DNA from: an uncultured Collinsella sp. | GTDB taxonomy: Bacteria; Actinomycetota; Coriobacteriia; Coriobacteriales; Coriobacteriaceae | Length of the DNA: 40,439 bases | Assembly: GCA_900548365.1 (NCBI GenBank) | Contig: URKM01000013.1 | Span: 1-40,439 of the forward strand | Reading direction: 5' to 3' | Shown here: positions 1-6,858 of the stretch, in pieces | How positions within the stretch are numbered: the first letter of the stretch is position 1 | Layout of the letters: each line of letters starts with the position of its first letter | Translations under genes and position numbers: made by a program | The notes under the pieces: model-generated | Database searches by the model: none | Told to the model about the DNA's origin: nothing | The model's input: the letters and a program-made list of their open reading frames with translations, nothing else

Positions 1-572
1 GCCCGCTCGACTTCTCCTGGGAGCGCCTCGAGGGCGCCGAGAACTCGCTCGCGCGCATCGCGGGCACGGTGCGCAACCTCAAGTGGGCTGCCGACCATGC
101 GGAGGGGGAGCCGAACGCCGAGCTCGCCGACGCGCTGACCGCCGCCATGGAAAAGGCCGCTGCCGACTACGAGGCCTGCATGGACGACGACTTCAACACC
201 GCCGGCGCCGTGGCCGCCTACTTCCAGCTCGTGACCGAGGCCAACAAGTACCTCGAGCAGGCAGCCGGCGCCGTGGACGAGGGTGCTGCGCGCGTCTGCG
301 CCGCCGTCATCACCGGCGCCTTCGTGCAGCTGGGCGTCGAGCTCCCCGTGATCGAGGAGCCGCTGCCGGTCGGCCTGCTCGGCGTCGCTGCGGGTCTCAC
401 GGGTTACACCGGCGACGATATCGACGAGGCCGCCGAGAGGATCCTCGAGGCCCGCTCCGCGGCCCGTGCCGCGAAGGACTGGGGGGCCGCCGACGCCATC
501 CGCGACCAGCTTCGCGACATGGGCCTGGCGATCGAGGACACCGCCGCCGGCTCCCGCATCAAGCACGCTTAG
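1..572 (+). CDS. cysS: cysteinyl-tRNA synthetase, C-terminal part (5' end outside window)
   Basis: CysRS charges tRNA-Cys with cysteine in the cytoplasm. Only about 190 C-terminal residues are present, read in the frame that starts at base 3 and has no stop before 570-572. The first residues (PLDFSWERLEGAENSLARI) match the segment just after the KMSKS domain, where the helical-bundle anticodon-binding region begins. The DALTAAME...CMDDDFNTAGAVA stretch is the well-conserved MDDDFNT region of CysRS. The C-terminus has the usual ILEARSAARAAKDWGAADAIRD-type helix that recognises the tRNA. The catalytic zinc site and the HIGH and KMSKS motifs lie upstream, outside the window. A rho-independent terminator follows at 629-661, so the next gene is probably transcribed separately. 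Confidence 0.95.
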   Translation, partial: PLDFSWERLEGAENSLARIAGTVRNLKWAADHAEGEPNAELADALTAAMEKAAADYEACMDDDFNTAGAVAAYFQLVTEANKYLEQAAGAVDEGAARVCAAVITGAFVQLGVELPVIEEPLPVGLLGVAAGLTGYTGDDIDEAAERILEARSAARAAKDWGAADAIRDQLRDMGLAIEDTAAGSRIKHA

Positions 573-628
573 CCCTCCCGTCTCAATTTGGGGGCAGCCG
601 CTCAATTGAGGTATCGATACGGCCCTCG

Positions 629-661
629 CGCCGCATCCGGGTTTTCCGGGTGCGGCGTTTT
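629..661 (+). terminator. rho-independent terminator after cysS
   Basis: A 12-bp stem (CGCCGCATCCGG at 629-640 with CCGGGTGCGGCG at 646-657, one G-U pair) is followed by TTTT. It ends the cysS transcript. A small perfect palindrome, CTCAATTGAG, lies just upstream at 601-610 and has no obvious role. Confidence 0.85.
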
Positions 662-869
662 GCGCCGTATGGGCCCAGGGGAGCGGGTGGCCATGACGGT
701 CTTGGCCCAGGCGGTCGAAGAGGCGATGTCCTTGTGATATTTCACCCTTCAGGGCCGGTCGTTTTGGCAGGGCGGTTTACAAGACGATGCTTTTTACCTG
801 TGCGCGTTTGCGAAAGCGCGTGTCAATGCAAGAATAATGCGAGAAGGAATCGCAGCGAAAGGGGCCGAG

Positions 870-1883
870 ATGGCTGACAAGAAGCGCGCGTCGAAGCGTG
901 GCAACAACACGAATAACTCCCGGGCTTCTCGCGAGGGATATGAGGGTAGGTCGCGGCGCGGCATCGAAAGCCGCTCCAGGACCCCGCAGGGTCGCGGTTC
1001 CCAGCGCCCCGCTCAGCAGGGCCGCCTCCAGCGTGCGACGGCGCCCGGGCGCCGCGAAGACATGCGCGACGCCCAGGCGGCAGCGGTTTCCCGTCGCGAT
1101 GTTCGCCCCGCGGTCGCGGGCAACTACATCGAGGGCCGCCGTGCCGCGTTCGAGGCGCTTCGCACCGGCTTTCCGATTCGCCGCGCGTTGATCGCCGAGG
1201 GCGTGGAGCGCGAGCCCGCCATCCGCGACCTGCTGCTGGCGCTCGGCGAGGCGAACGTGAACGTGAAGAGCGTGCCACGCGCCAAACTCGACGAGATCTC
1301 GAGCCATGGCGCCCACCAGGGCATCGCGCTCGAGGTGGGGAGGTATCCGTATGCGGACCTCGCGGACATCATCGAGCGCGCTGGCGACGGACCCGCATTG
1401 GTGCTCGTGCTCGACCATGTGACCGATGCCGGTAATTTCGGCGCCATCGTGCGTTCTGCCGAGGTGGTGGGCGCAGCGGGCGTGGTGATCGCCAACAAGC
1501 GCGCCGCCGAGGTGACGGTGGCGACCTATAAGACGTCCGCGGGTGCGGTCATGCACCTGCCCATCGCGCAGGTGCCCAACATCGCCCGCGCGCTCGACGA
1601 CCTGAAGGCCGCCGGGTTCTGGGTCGGAGGCGCCTCGGAGCATGCCGAGGGCGTCTGCTGGGACGCCCCCTTCGAGGGGCGCGTCGCGCTCGTTATGGGT
1701 TCCGAGGGCGAGGGCATCTCGCGGCTCGTACTCGACAAGTGCGACTTCCTCACCAAGCTTCCGCAGCTCGGAAAGACGGAGAGCCTGAACGTGGCTCAGG
1801 CCGCCACCTCGCTGTGCTTCGAGTGGCTGCGTCGCAACTATACGCAGATCGCAGCCGGTGAAACCGTCGGAGCGGGGGAGTAG
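870..1883 (+). CDS. rlmB: 23S rRNA 2'-O-ribose methyltransferase (RlmB/TrmH, SPOUT family) with basic N-terminal tail
   Basis: Predicted SPOUT-class enzyme that transfers a methyl group from SAM to the 2'-OH of a 23S rRNA guanosine (G2251 in E. coli). The substrate-binding domain begins near residue 86 (YIEGRRAAFEAL). The SpoU motifs follow: DHVTDAGNFGAIVRSAE (motif 1), VMGSEGEGIS (motif 2, the knotted SAM site) and LGKTESLNVAQAA (motif 3). The protein is 337 residues, while the family is usually near 250. The extra length is an Arg/Gln/Ser-rich, probably disordered tail of about 85 residues, which may help RNA binding (inference). I chose ATG 870 over the in-frame ATG 837 because GAAAGGGG at 857-864 is correctly spaced for it. 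The neighbouring NYN ribonuclease gene starts 5 bases downstream, so the two are co-transcribed. The cysS-rlmB-yacP order is conserved in Firmicutes. Confidence 0.93.
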   Translation: MADKKRASKRGNNTNNSRASREGYEGRSRRGIESRSRTPQGRGSQRPAQQGRLQRATAPGRREDMRDAQAAAVSRRDVRPAVAGNYIEGRRAAFEALRTGFPIRRALIAEGVEREPAIRDLLLALGEANVNVKSVPRAKLDEISSHGAHQGIALEVGRYPYADLADIIERAGDGPALVLVLDHVTDAGNFGAIVRSAEVVGAAGVVIANKRAAEVTVATYKTSAGAVMHLPIAQVPNIARALDDLKAAGFWVGGASEHAEGVCWDAPFEGRVALVMGSEGEGISRLVLDKCDFLTKLPQLGKTESLNVAQAATSLCFEWLRRNYTQIAAGETVGAGE

Positions 1884-1887
1884 CGCC

Positions 1888-2583
1888 ATGACCAAGAAGA
1901 ACAGGGCGAAATCCAAGGCCAAGCGATTCGGCGAGTCGTCGGTGCGCGAGACCGTGACCGCCTCCACCTACGGCGTGGGCGCGTATGGTGCGGGCAACGC
2001 GTTCGGGGCGCCCACGGGGGTGCCGCCGCGCGGGATGAACGCATCGGGCAGGAAGGAGCTGCTCGTTGTCGACGGCTACAACATCATCCATGCGACCCCC
2101 AAGTACGAGAAGCTCATTTTCGATCGCTCGGACGAGCCGTATTCGCATGATGTGTTCGACTCCGCGCGCATGGCGCTCATCGCCGACGTCGCCGCATTCG
2201 CCCAGGGCAGCTACGAGGCCGTGATCGTCTTCGACGGCGCGGGGAACGTGAACCCCGATCGTCCGAATCTTCCCGCCGCGGGCATTCGCATCGAGTTCTC
2301 GCCCACCGGCGTGCCGGCGGATACCGTGATACAGCAGCTGTGCACCGAGGCGCGCGAGGAGGGCAGGGCCTGCTCCGTCGTCACGAGCGACGGCACGATC
2401 CAAGCGACCGTCATGGGCAAGGGCGTGACGCGCATCTCCGCGCGGATGCTCGTCGAGGAGATCGACGGCATCGAGCGCGATTTCGAGCGGATGCGCGAGG
2501 AGGAGCCTGCGATGAAGATGACCTTGGGCAGCCGTCTGTCTCCCGAGGCTAGGGAGAAGCTCAGGGCGCTGCGTGGTCGCTAG
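1888..2583 (+). CDS. yacP: NYN-domain endoribonuclease, YacP/Rae1 family
   Basis: Members of this family are PIN-like nucleases. Bacillus Rae1 cleaves mRNA in the ribosomal A site. The core starts near residue 54 with LLVVDGYNIIHA, the hallmark first acidic motif. Further acidic motifs are VIVFDGAGN and VTSDGTIQATV, which together form the metal site, and the protein ends in a basic helix (EAREKLRALRGR). About 50 N-terminal residues are Lys/Ala/Gly-rich and not part of the domain. ATG 1888 is preferred over the in-frame upstream GTG at 1858 because AGCGGGGGAG lies at the right distance, and it leaves only 4 bases after rlmB. The gene sits beside rlmB as in Bacillus, which supports a role in rRNA or mRNA metabolism on the ribosome. 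The specific substrate here is not known. Confidence 0.85.
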   Translation: MTKKNRAKSKAKRFGESSVRETVTASTYGVGAYGAGNAFGAPTGVPPRGMNASGRKELLVVDGYNIIHATPKYEKLIFDRSDEPYSHDVFDSARMALIADVAAFAQGSYEAVIVFDGAGNVNPDRPNLPAAGIRIEFSPTGVPADTVIQQLCTEAREEGRACSVVTSDGTIQATVMGKGVTRISARMLVEEIDGIERDFERMREEEPAMKMTLGSRLSPEAREKLRALRGR

Positions 2584-2659
2584 CCCTGTGGGGTGCGACT
2601 CGCCTCGAGGGCGGTGGGGCTTCGCTGAAGCGACAGCGATGCGGATCGGGGAAGCGACC

Positions 2660-2688
2660 TTGCCGTGCGGCGATTCTTTGAGTATCCT
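2660..2688 (+). promoter_or_regulatory. sigma-70-type promoter for tRNA-Thr(TGT)
   Basis: TTGCCG at 2660-2665 and TATCCT at 2683-2688 are separated by 17 bases. The expected start, near 2695, lies about 20 bases before the mature tRNA. Confidence 0.65.
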
Positions 2689-2716
2689 GAATACGCTTTG
2701 CGCGAAAGCCCGAAGC

Positions 2717-2791
2717 GCCAGCGTGGCTCAACGGTAGAGCAACTGATTTGTAATCAGTGGGTTGCGGGTTCGATTCCTGTCGCTGGCTCCA
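2717..2791 (+). tRNA. tRNA-Thr (anticodon TGT)
   Basis: The acceptor arms GCCAGCG and CGCTGGC pair fully. The anticodon stem ACTGA/TCAGT encloses TTTGTAA, which gives anticodon TGT (codon ACA). The T-loop is GGTTCGATTCC and the 3' CCA is encoded. It is monocistronic, with its own promoter and a terminator at 2802. Confidence 0.96.
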
Positions 2792-2801
2792 TTGTCCATG
2801 A

Positions 2802-2833
2802 AGCCCGGTTTCCGAAACGGAGACCGGGCTTTT
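2802..2833 (+). terminator. terminator of tRNA-Thr(TGT)
   Basis: AGCCCGGT pairs with ACCGGGCT, with an inner TCC/GGA extension and a short loop, followed by TTTT-like sequence (2828-2833). Confidence 0.85.
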
Positions 2834-3185
2834 GTCATCACGGGGCGGGATCGGGTGCGAGCGCGCGGACGGACTGAGGAATAGTCGAAATCATTCCAAA
2901 AGTCGGAATGCAGCAAACAGGTTGATGGGATCTCATGGGGCAAAGAGCGCGGCGTGTTGCGAGGCCAGGTTGCGATCAGAGGGGCGAAGCGCCGCTGACC
3001 TGCGGTAACGCTGATTATCAACGGACGCTGCACGAATCGGCGTGTTTTCATCGCAATAGGGAATGCAAAAAGTTATCCTTACACGTCAAAAGAAAAGCAA
3101 TGCAAATACTTTAACGGACTAAAACCTAACAAGGGTGTTTTCACAAGGGTGGATACGCCCGGGCGCGTGTATTATAGAAATCTGG
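2834..3185. other. intergenic region upstream of the tRNA-tuf promoter
   Basis: About 350 bases without a gene. No reading frame here has a credible ribosome site or conserved sequence. A small inverted repeat (CATTCC at 2892-2897, GGAATG at 2905-2910) is present. From about 3050 the sequence is clearly AT-richer than its surroundings (runs of A and T near 3060-3180), which would fit an UP element for the strong promoter that follows. That role is inferred. Confidence 0.5.
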
Positions 3186-3215
3186 TTGACACGATACCCC
3201 GTCGCACCGTACTAT
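3186..3215 (+). promoter_or_regulatory. strong promoter of the tRNA-Tyr/Thr/Met-tuf unit
   Basis: A perfect -35 (TTGACA, 3186-3191) and a good -10 (TACTAT, 3210-3215) are separated by 18 bases, with AT-rich DNA upstream. Transcription would start near 3222, about 50 bases before tRNA-Tyr. No terminator is visible before tuf, so tRNAs and EF-Tu probably share this promoter. Confidence 0.85.
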
Positions 3216-3273
3216 TCTCTTGCTTGAAAACGACACGCCGCAAGGCAAGCCGATTTCAAGACGTTGAACGCAA

Positions 3274-3355
3274 GGGAGTTTGCCCGAGTGGTTAATGGGG
3301 ACGGGCTGTAAACCCGTTGGCTACGCCTACATAGGTTCGAATCCTATAGCTCCCA
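3274..3355 (+). tRNA. tRNA-Tyr (anticodon GTA)
   Basis: Class II tRNA of 82 bases with a long variable arm. Acceptor arms GGGAGTT and AGCTCCC pair with one G-U. The anticodon stem ACGGG/CCCGT encloses CTGTAAA, giving GTA. The 3' end after discriminator A reads CCC, not CCA, so the CCA end must be added by nucleotidyltransferase, unlike the four other tRNAs in this window. Confidence 0.95.
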
Positions 3356-3366
3356 CCCGTTCACGT

Positions 3367-3442
3367 GCCTGTATAGCTCAGTCGGTAGAGCACTTCGTTG
3401 GTAACGAAGAGGTCACCAGTTCAAGTCTGGTTGCAGGCTCCA
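3367..3442 (+). tRNA. tRNA-Thr (anticodon GGT)
   Basis: Acceptor GCCTGTA pairs with TGCAGGC (one T-T mismatch at the inner position). The anticodon stem CTTCG/CGAAG encloses TTGGTAA, giving GGT (codons ACC/ACT). The 3' CCA is encoded. It complements the TGT isoacceptor at 2717. Confidence 0.95.
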
Positions 3443-3445
3443 TCC

Positions 3446-3522
3446 GGCGGTGTAGCTCAGTTGGTTAGAGCACACGGTTCATACCCGTGGCGTCACTGGT
3501 TCGAATCCAGTCACCGCTACCA
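3446..3522 (+). tRNA. elongator tRNA-Met (anticodon CAT)
   Basis: The anticodon stem CACGG/CCGTG encloses TTCATAC, giving CAT. Acceptor GGCGGTG pairs with CACCGCT, with G1-U72 and discriminator A73 and an encoded CCA. The same GGCGGTG start and G-U end are found in the Bacillus elongator tRNA-Met, and the anticodon stem lacks the three consecutive G-C pairs of initiators. A CAT tRNA modified to read ATA is less likely. Confidence 0.9.
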
Positions 3523-3531
3523 GGTAATTCG

Positions 3532-3563
3532 AGTGGCTCTACCGGGAAACCGGGGGAGCCACT
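3532..3563 (+). other. hairpin between tRNA-Met and tuf
   Basis: AGTGGCTC (3532-3539) pairs with GAGCCACT (3556-3563), with CCGG/CCGG able to pair inside. There is no T run after it, so it is not a standard terminator. It may be a processing signal separating the tRNAs from the tuf mRNA, or a partial terminator (inference). Confidence 0.5.
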
Positions 3564-3618
3564 TAGGGTTAAGAAGGCATAGTCCCAAAGGGGGACGACC
3601 TTTAAGGAGGAGGGCTTC

Positions 3619-4809
3619 ATGGCCAAGGAAAAGTTTGAGCGCACTAAGCCGCATGTTAACATCGGCACCATCGGTCACGTTGACCACGGCAAGACCACGC
3701 TGACGGCTGCCATCACCAAGGTTCTCTCCGAGACCGAGGGCTGCAAGGCTGACTTCACCGCGTTCGAGAACATCGACAAGGCTCCCGAGGAGCGCGAGCG
3801 TGGTATTACGATTTCCGTCTCCCACGTCGAGTATGAGACCGCTAACCGCCACTACGCTCATGTTGACTGCCCCGGCCACGCCGACTACGTCAAGAACATG
3901 ATCTCCGGTGCTGCTCAGATGGACGGCGCTATCCTGGTTATCGCTGCTACCGACGGCCCCATGGCTCAGACCCGCGAGCACATCCTGCTCGCCCGTCAGG
4001 TCGGCGTTCCCTACATCGTCATCTTCCTGAACAAGTGCGACATGGTTGACGACGAGGAGCTTATCGACCTCGTTGAGATGGAGACCCGTGAGCTCCTCTC
4101 CGAGTACGATTTCCCGGGCGACGACATCCCCGTTATCCGTGGCTCCGCTCTTGGCGCTCTCAACGGCGAGCAGAAGTGGATCGACTCTGTCCGCGAGCTC
4201 ATGAACGCCGTCGACGAGTACATCCCGACGCCCGAGCGCGACAACGAGAAGCCCTTCCTCATGGCTGTTGAGGACACCATGACCATCTCCGGCCGTGGTA
4301 CCGTTGCTACCGGTCGTGTCGAGCGCGGCGAGCTTCGCCTCAACGATCCGGTCGAGATCGTCGGCATCAAGGAGACCTCTTCCTCCGTTGCTACCGGCAT
4401 CGAGATGTTCCGCAAGTCCATGGACTTCTGCGAGGCTGGCGACAACGTCGGCATCCTGCTCCGTGGTGTTAAGCGCGAGGACATCGAGCGCGGCCAGGTT
4501 CTCTGCAAGCCCGGTTCGGTTACCCCGCACACCAAGTTCACCGGCGAGATCTATGTTCTCACCAAGGAGGAGGGCGGCCGTCACACCCCGTTCTTCGATG
4601 GCTATCGTCCGCAGTTCTACTTCCGTACCACTGACGTGACCGGTTCCGTCAAGCTCCCCGAGGGCACCGAGATGGCTATGCCTGGTGACCACGTCACCAT
4701 CGAGGGCGACCTCATCCACCCGATCGCCATGGAGGAGGGCCTGCGCTTCGCTATCCGCGAGGGTGGCCACACCGTTGGTTCGGGTATCGTCAGCACCATC
4801 ATTGAGTAG
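3619..4809 (+). CDS. tuf: elongation factor Tu
   Basis: EF-Tu is the GTPase that delivers aminoacyl-tRNA to the ribosomal A site. The 396-residue protein is full length. Domain 1 carries GHVDHGKTT (residues 19-27, P-loop), DKAPEERERGITI (switch I), DCPGHADY (G3), NKCDMVD (G4) and GSAL (G5). Domains 2 and 3 follow (KPFLMAVEDTM..., then GEIYVLTKEEGGRHTPF) and the C-terminus is the usual GSGIVSTIIE-type end. AAGGAGG lies about 10 bases before the ATG. Codon use is strongly biased towards few codons, as expected for one of the most abundant proteins. Here it follows three tRNA genes, as tufB does in E. coli, and not rpsG-fusA as in many str operons. Whether a second tuf copy exists cannot be seen here. 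Confidence 0.98.
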   Translation: MAKEKFERTKPHVNIGTIGHVDHGKTTLTAAITKVLSETEGCKADFTAFENIDKAPEERERGITISVSHVEYETANRHYAHVDCPGHADYVKNMISGAAQMDGAILVIAATDGPMAQTREHILLARQVGVPYIVIFLNKCDMVDDEELIDLVEMETRELLSEYDFPGDDIPVIRGSALGALNGEQKWIDSVRELMNAVDEYIPTPERDNEKPFLMAVEDTMTISGRGTVATGRVERGELRLNDPVEIVGIKETSSSVATGIEMFRKSMDFCEAGDNVGILLRGVKREDIERGQVLCKPGSVTPHTKFTGEIYVLTKEEGGRHTPFFDGYRPQFYFRTTDVTGSVKLPEGTEMAMPGDHVTIEGDLIHPIAMEEGLRFAIREGGHTVGSGIVSTIIE

Positions 4810-4835
4810 TTTTTACTCGGTCTGATTGATCTTTT

Positions 4836-4867
4836 AAACCCGGTACCTCTCGGGGTGCCGGGTTTTT
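4836..4867 (+). terminator. terminator of the tRNA-tuf unit
   Basis: A 12-bp stem (4836-4847 with 4854-4865; one G-U pair) with a 6-base loop runs into TTTTT. Confidence 0.9.
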
Positions 4868-4933
4868 CATCTGTTGATGTTTCGCGAATTGTGTAGCGAA
4901 TTTGCAGAACGGCCAAATAGATACCGCCGAGCA

Positions 4934-4963
4934 TTGACAGAGCTAGATGCCGGATGCTAGTAT
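4934..4963 (+). promoter_or_regulatory. promoter of the rpmG-trnW-secE-nusG unit
   Basis: TTGACA (4934-4939) and TAGTAT (4958-4963) are 18 bases apart. The expected start near 4970 gives a leader of about 45 bases before rpmG. Confidence 0.8.
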
Positions 4964-5012
4964 TAGCGACCGTGCCCTGTGTTTGGGGCGGTATTTGGAG
5001 GTTTCAGACTTT

Positions 5013-5162
5013 ATGCGTACTCTCGTTACACTTGCCTGCACCGAGTGCAAGCGTCGCAACTATACGACCACCAAGAACAAGGCGAACATGCCTGATCGTA
5101 TGGAGATCAAGAAGTATTGCCCTTGGTGCCGTAAGCACACTGTTCACAAAGAGACCCGCTAG
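5013..5162 (+). CDS. rpmG: 50S ribosomal protein L33 (zinc-binding form)
   Basis: L33 is a small component of the large ribosomal subunit near the E site. The 49-residue protein contains two CXXC pairs (CTECKRRNY and CPWCRKHT), so it is the zinc-ribbon type and not the cysteine-free paralogue made under zinc limitation. I chose ATG 5013, which has TTGGAGG at 4995-5001 and matches the family length. An in-frame ATG at 4947 would add 22 unrelated residues and would lie inside the promoter. The rpmG-tRNA-Trp-secE-nusG order is common in bacteria. Confidence 0.96.
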   Translation: MRTLVTLACTECKRRNYTTTKNKANMPDRMEIKKYCPWCRKHTVHKETR

Positions 5163-5174
5163 TCTCTTGTATTT

Positions 5175-5250
5175 ACGCCAGTAGTTCAATTGGTAGAGCA
5201 TCGGTCTCCAAAACCGAGTGTTGAGGGTTCGAGTCCTTCCTGGCGTGCCA
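5175..5250 (+). tRNA. tRNA-Trp (anticodon CCA)
   Basis: Acceptor ACGCCAG pairs fully with CTGGCGT. The anticodon stem TCGGT/ACCGA encloses CTCCAAA, giving CCA. Discriminator G and an encoded CCA are present. It lies between rpmG and secE, the classic position of this tRNA. Confidence 0.95.
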
Positions 5251-5259
5251 GTCTTTTAT

Positions 5260-5288
5260 CCGTAAGCCTCCATTGGGGGCTTACGGTT
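5260..5288 (+). terminator. hairpin after tRNA-Trp, possible partial terminator
   Basis: CCGTAAGCC (5260-5268) pairs perfectly with GGCTTACGG (5278-5286) and is followed by only TTTC. No new promoter is evident before secE, so this could be a leaky terminator that lowers expression of secE-nusG relative to rpmG and tRNA-Trp, or a processing stem. The role is inferred. Confidence 0.5.
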
Positions 5289-5326
5289 TCTACTGTTATA
5301 TAGGGTTTGTGCCGGAGGTTAGTTCC

Positions 5327-5677
5327 ATGGCCAACAAAAAGATTAAGAAGGATCAGTCGGGCAGCGAGCAGAATGCTGCCGCCGCTTCTTCCAAGGTCGA
5401 GGCCAAGAAGGCAGTCGCCAAGAAGGACGATGCTCCGGCTAAGAAGTCCTCTAAGTCCACCAAGAAGAACGAGAAGCCCGGCTTCTTCGCTCGCTCTAAG
5501 GCGTATCTGCGTTCCGTCAAATCGGAGATGAAGCGCGTCGTCTGGCCGTCCAAGAAGGAGCTCATCAACTACTCCGTGACGGTTTGCGTTTCCCTGATCG
5601 TCGTTGGCGTGGTCATCGCGCTGCTCGACGCGGTCATCGGCGAGGGCCTGGTGCTCTTCTCCAGCCTGAGGGGGTAG
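5327..5677 (+). CDS. secE: preprotein translocase subunit SecE
   Basis: SecE clamps SecY in the membrane Sec translocon. The 116-residue protein has the conserved cytoplasmic helix (YLRSVKSEMKRVVWPSKKEL, around residues 62-81) followed by a single membrane helix (about residues 84-112). The first 55 residues are rich in Lys, Ala and Ser and look disordered. They are an extension compared with the minimal Gram-positive SecE of about 60 residues. ATG 5327 is supported by CCGGAGG at 5312-5318. An in-frame upstream start at 5273 would lie within the preceding hairpin. nusG starts 4 bases after the stop. Confidence 0.95.
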   Translation: MANKKIKKDQSGSEQNAAAASSKVEAKKAVAKKDDAPAKKSSKSTKKNEKPGFFARSKAYLRSVKSEMKRVVWPSKKELINYSVTVCVSLIVVGVVIALLDAVIGEGLVLFSSLRG

Positions 5678-5681
5678 GACG

Positions 5682-6218
5682 ATGTCCAAGCGCTGGTATG
5701 TGGTTCATACCTATTCGGGTTACGAGAACCGCGTCAAATCCGATCTTGAGCATCGCATCGAGACCATGGGTATGCAGGATCGCATCTTCGATATCCAGAT
5801 TCCCATGGAGCGCGTGACCGAGATCAAAGAAGGCGGAAAGCGCGAAACCAAGGATGAGAAGATCTTCCCCGGTTATGTTCTCGTTCGCATGGAGATGGAT
5901 GACGATTCCTGGACGTGCGTTCGCAACACGCCCGGCGTCACCGGTTTCCTTGGTGGTAACGGCAAGCCGTCCCCGTTGTCTCGTGAAGAGTACAACAAGA
6001 TGATGCGCAAGTCCGATAAGGGCAACGGCCCGAAGCGTACTGCAGTCAATCTCGAGGTCGGTACGTCGGTTCGCGTTACTTCCGGTCCCCTGGCCGATTT
6101 CGATGGCCAGGTGTCCGAGGTCAACGCGGAGGCGGGCAAGGTCAAGGTTGCCCTGCTTATCTTTGGTCGCGAGACCCCGGTCGAGCTTACGTTCGATCAG
6201 ATTGAGGTCATCGCCTAA
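5682..6218 (+). CDS. nusG: transcription termination/antitermination factor NusG
   Basis: NusG binds RNA polymerase beta-prime and modulates pausing, rho-dependent termination and coupling to the ribosome. The 178-residue protein has the NGN domain at the start (RWYVVHTYSGYENRVKSDL) with the FPGYVLVRM motif, and a C-terminal KOW domain (GTSVRVTSGPLADFDGQVSEV). It starts 4 bases after secE and uses a GAGGGGG ribosome site inside the secE end, so the two are translationally close. Confidence 0.97.
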   Translation: MSKRWYVVHTYSGYENRVKSDLEHRIETMGMQDRIFDIQIPMERVTEIKEGGKRETKDEKIFPGYVLVRMEMDDDSWTCVRNTPGVTGFLGGNGKPSPLSREEYNKMMRKSDKGNGPKRTAVNLEVGTSVRVTSGPLADFDGQVSEVNAEAGKVKVALLIFGRETPVELTFDQIEVIA

Positions 6219-6333
6219 GTTTGTCCGTTCGCGCATGCGTGCTTCTCCTGCGGACCGCTCATCTACAGGAGTGCTTCTAGCGTGTACGCGCTGACGATAT
6301 AGCAAGTTCATTCGTGTACGGAAAGGAATGACA

Positions 6334-6762
6334 ATGGCTGAGAAGAAGATTGCCACCGTCATTAAGCTTCAGATTCCCGCTGGCCAGGCCAACCCGGCTC
6401 CTCCGGTCGGCCCCGCGCTCGGTGCCGCCCAGGTCAACATCATGCAGTTCTGCCAGGCGTTCAACGCTGCCACGCAGGACAAGATGGGCGATATCATCCC
6501 CGTTGAGATCACTGTCTACGAGGATCGCACGTTCACCTTCATCTGCAAGACCCCGCCTGCGGCTCACCTGATCAAGAAGGAGCTCAAGCTCAAGGGTGGC
6601 TCCGCCGTTCCCCAGCGCGACAAGGTTGGCCAGCTCACCGACGAGCAGCTCACCAAGATCGCCGAGATCAAGATGCCCGACCTCAATGCAAACGATATCG
6701 AGGCCGCTAAGAAGATCGTTGCCGGCACCGCTCGCTCCATGGGCGTCACCATCGCCGAGTAG
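6334..6762 (+). CDS. rplK: 50S ribosomal protein L11
   Basis: L11 forms the GTPase-associated stalk base with 23S rRNA and is required for RelA activation. The 142-residue protein has the N-terminal signature IPAGQANPAPPVGPALG and the C-terminal rRNA-binding domain (about residues 72-142, AHLIKKELKLKGG...). The start is ATG 6334. An ATG six bases earlier directly abuts the GGAAAGGA ribosome site and is too close. The 115-base leader contains CTCCTG (6245-6250) and CAGGAG (6266-6271), which could form a hairpin. It may be part of L1 feedback control of rplK-rplA, but I cannot show that. Confidence 0.96.
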   Translation: MAEKKIATVIKLQIPAGQANPAPPVGPALGAAQVNIMQFCQAFNAATQDKMGDIIPVEITVYEDRTFTFICKTPPAAHLIKKELKLKGGSAVPQRDKVGQLTDEQLTKIAEIKMPDLNANDIEAAKKIVAGTARSMGVTIAE

Positions 6763-6858
6763 CTTCTCGCATCTCTACCGTTTGGTTTTTGTTAACGCAC
6801 GCTTGCGTGCACGATGTGGAAGGGCATTGCGCCCGCACGTACCACAGGAGGTAATACA

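Noticed and set aside
2665..2877. Frame spanning the tRNA-Thr gene
   Set aside because: It overlaps a clear tRNA and terminator.
3280..3703. Frames across the tRNA-Tyr, tRNA-Thr and tRNA-Met genes
   Set aside because: Translated tRNA sequence, not genes.
4947..5012. Longer N-terminus for L33 starting at 4947
   Set aside because: It lies inside the promoter and upstream of the ribosome site, and it exceeds the family length.
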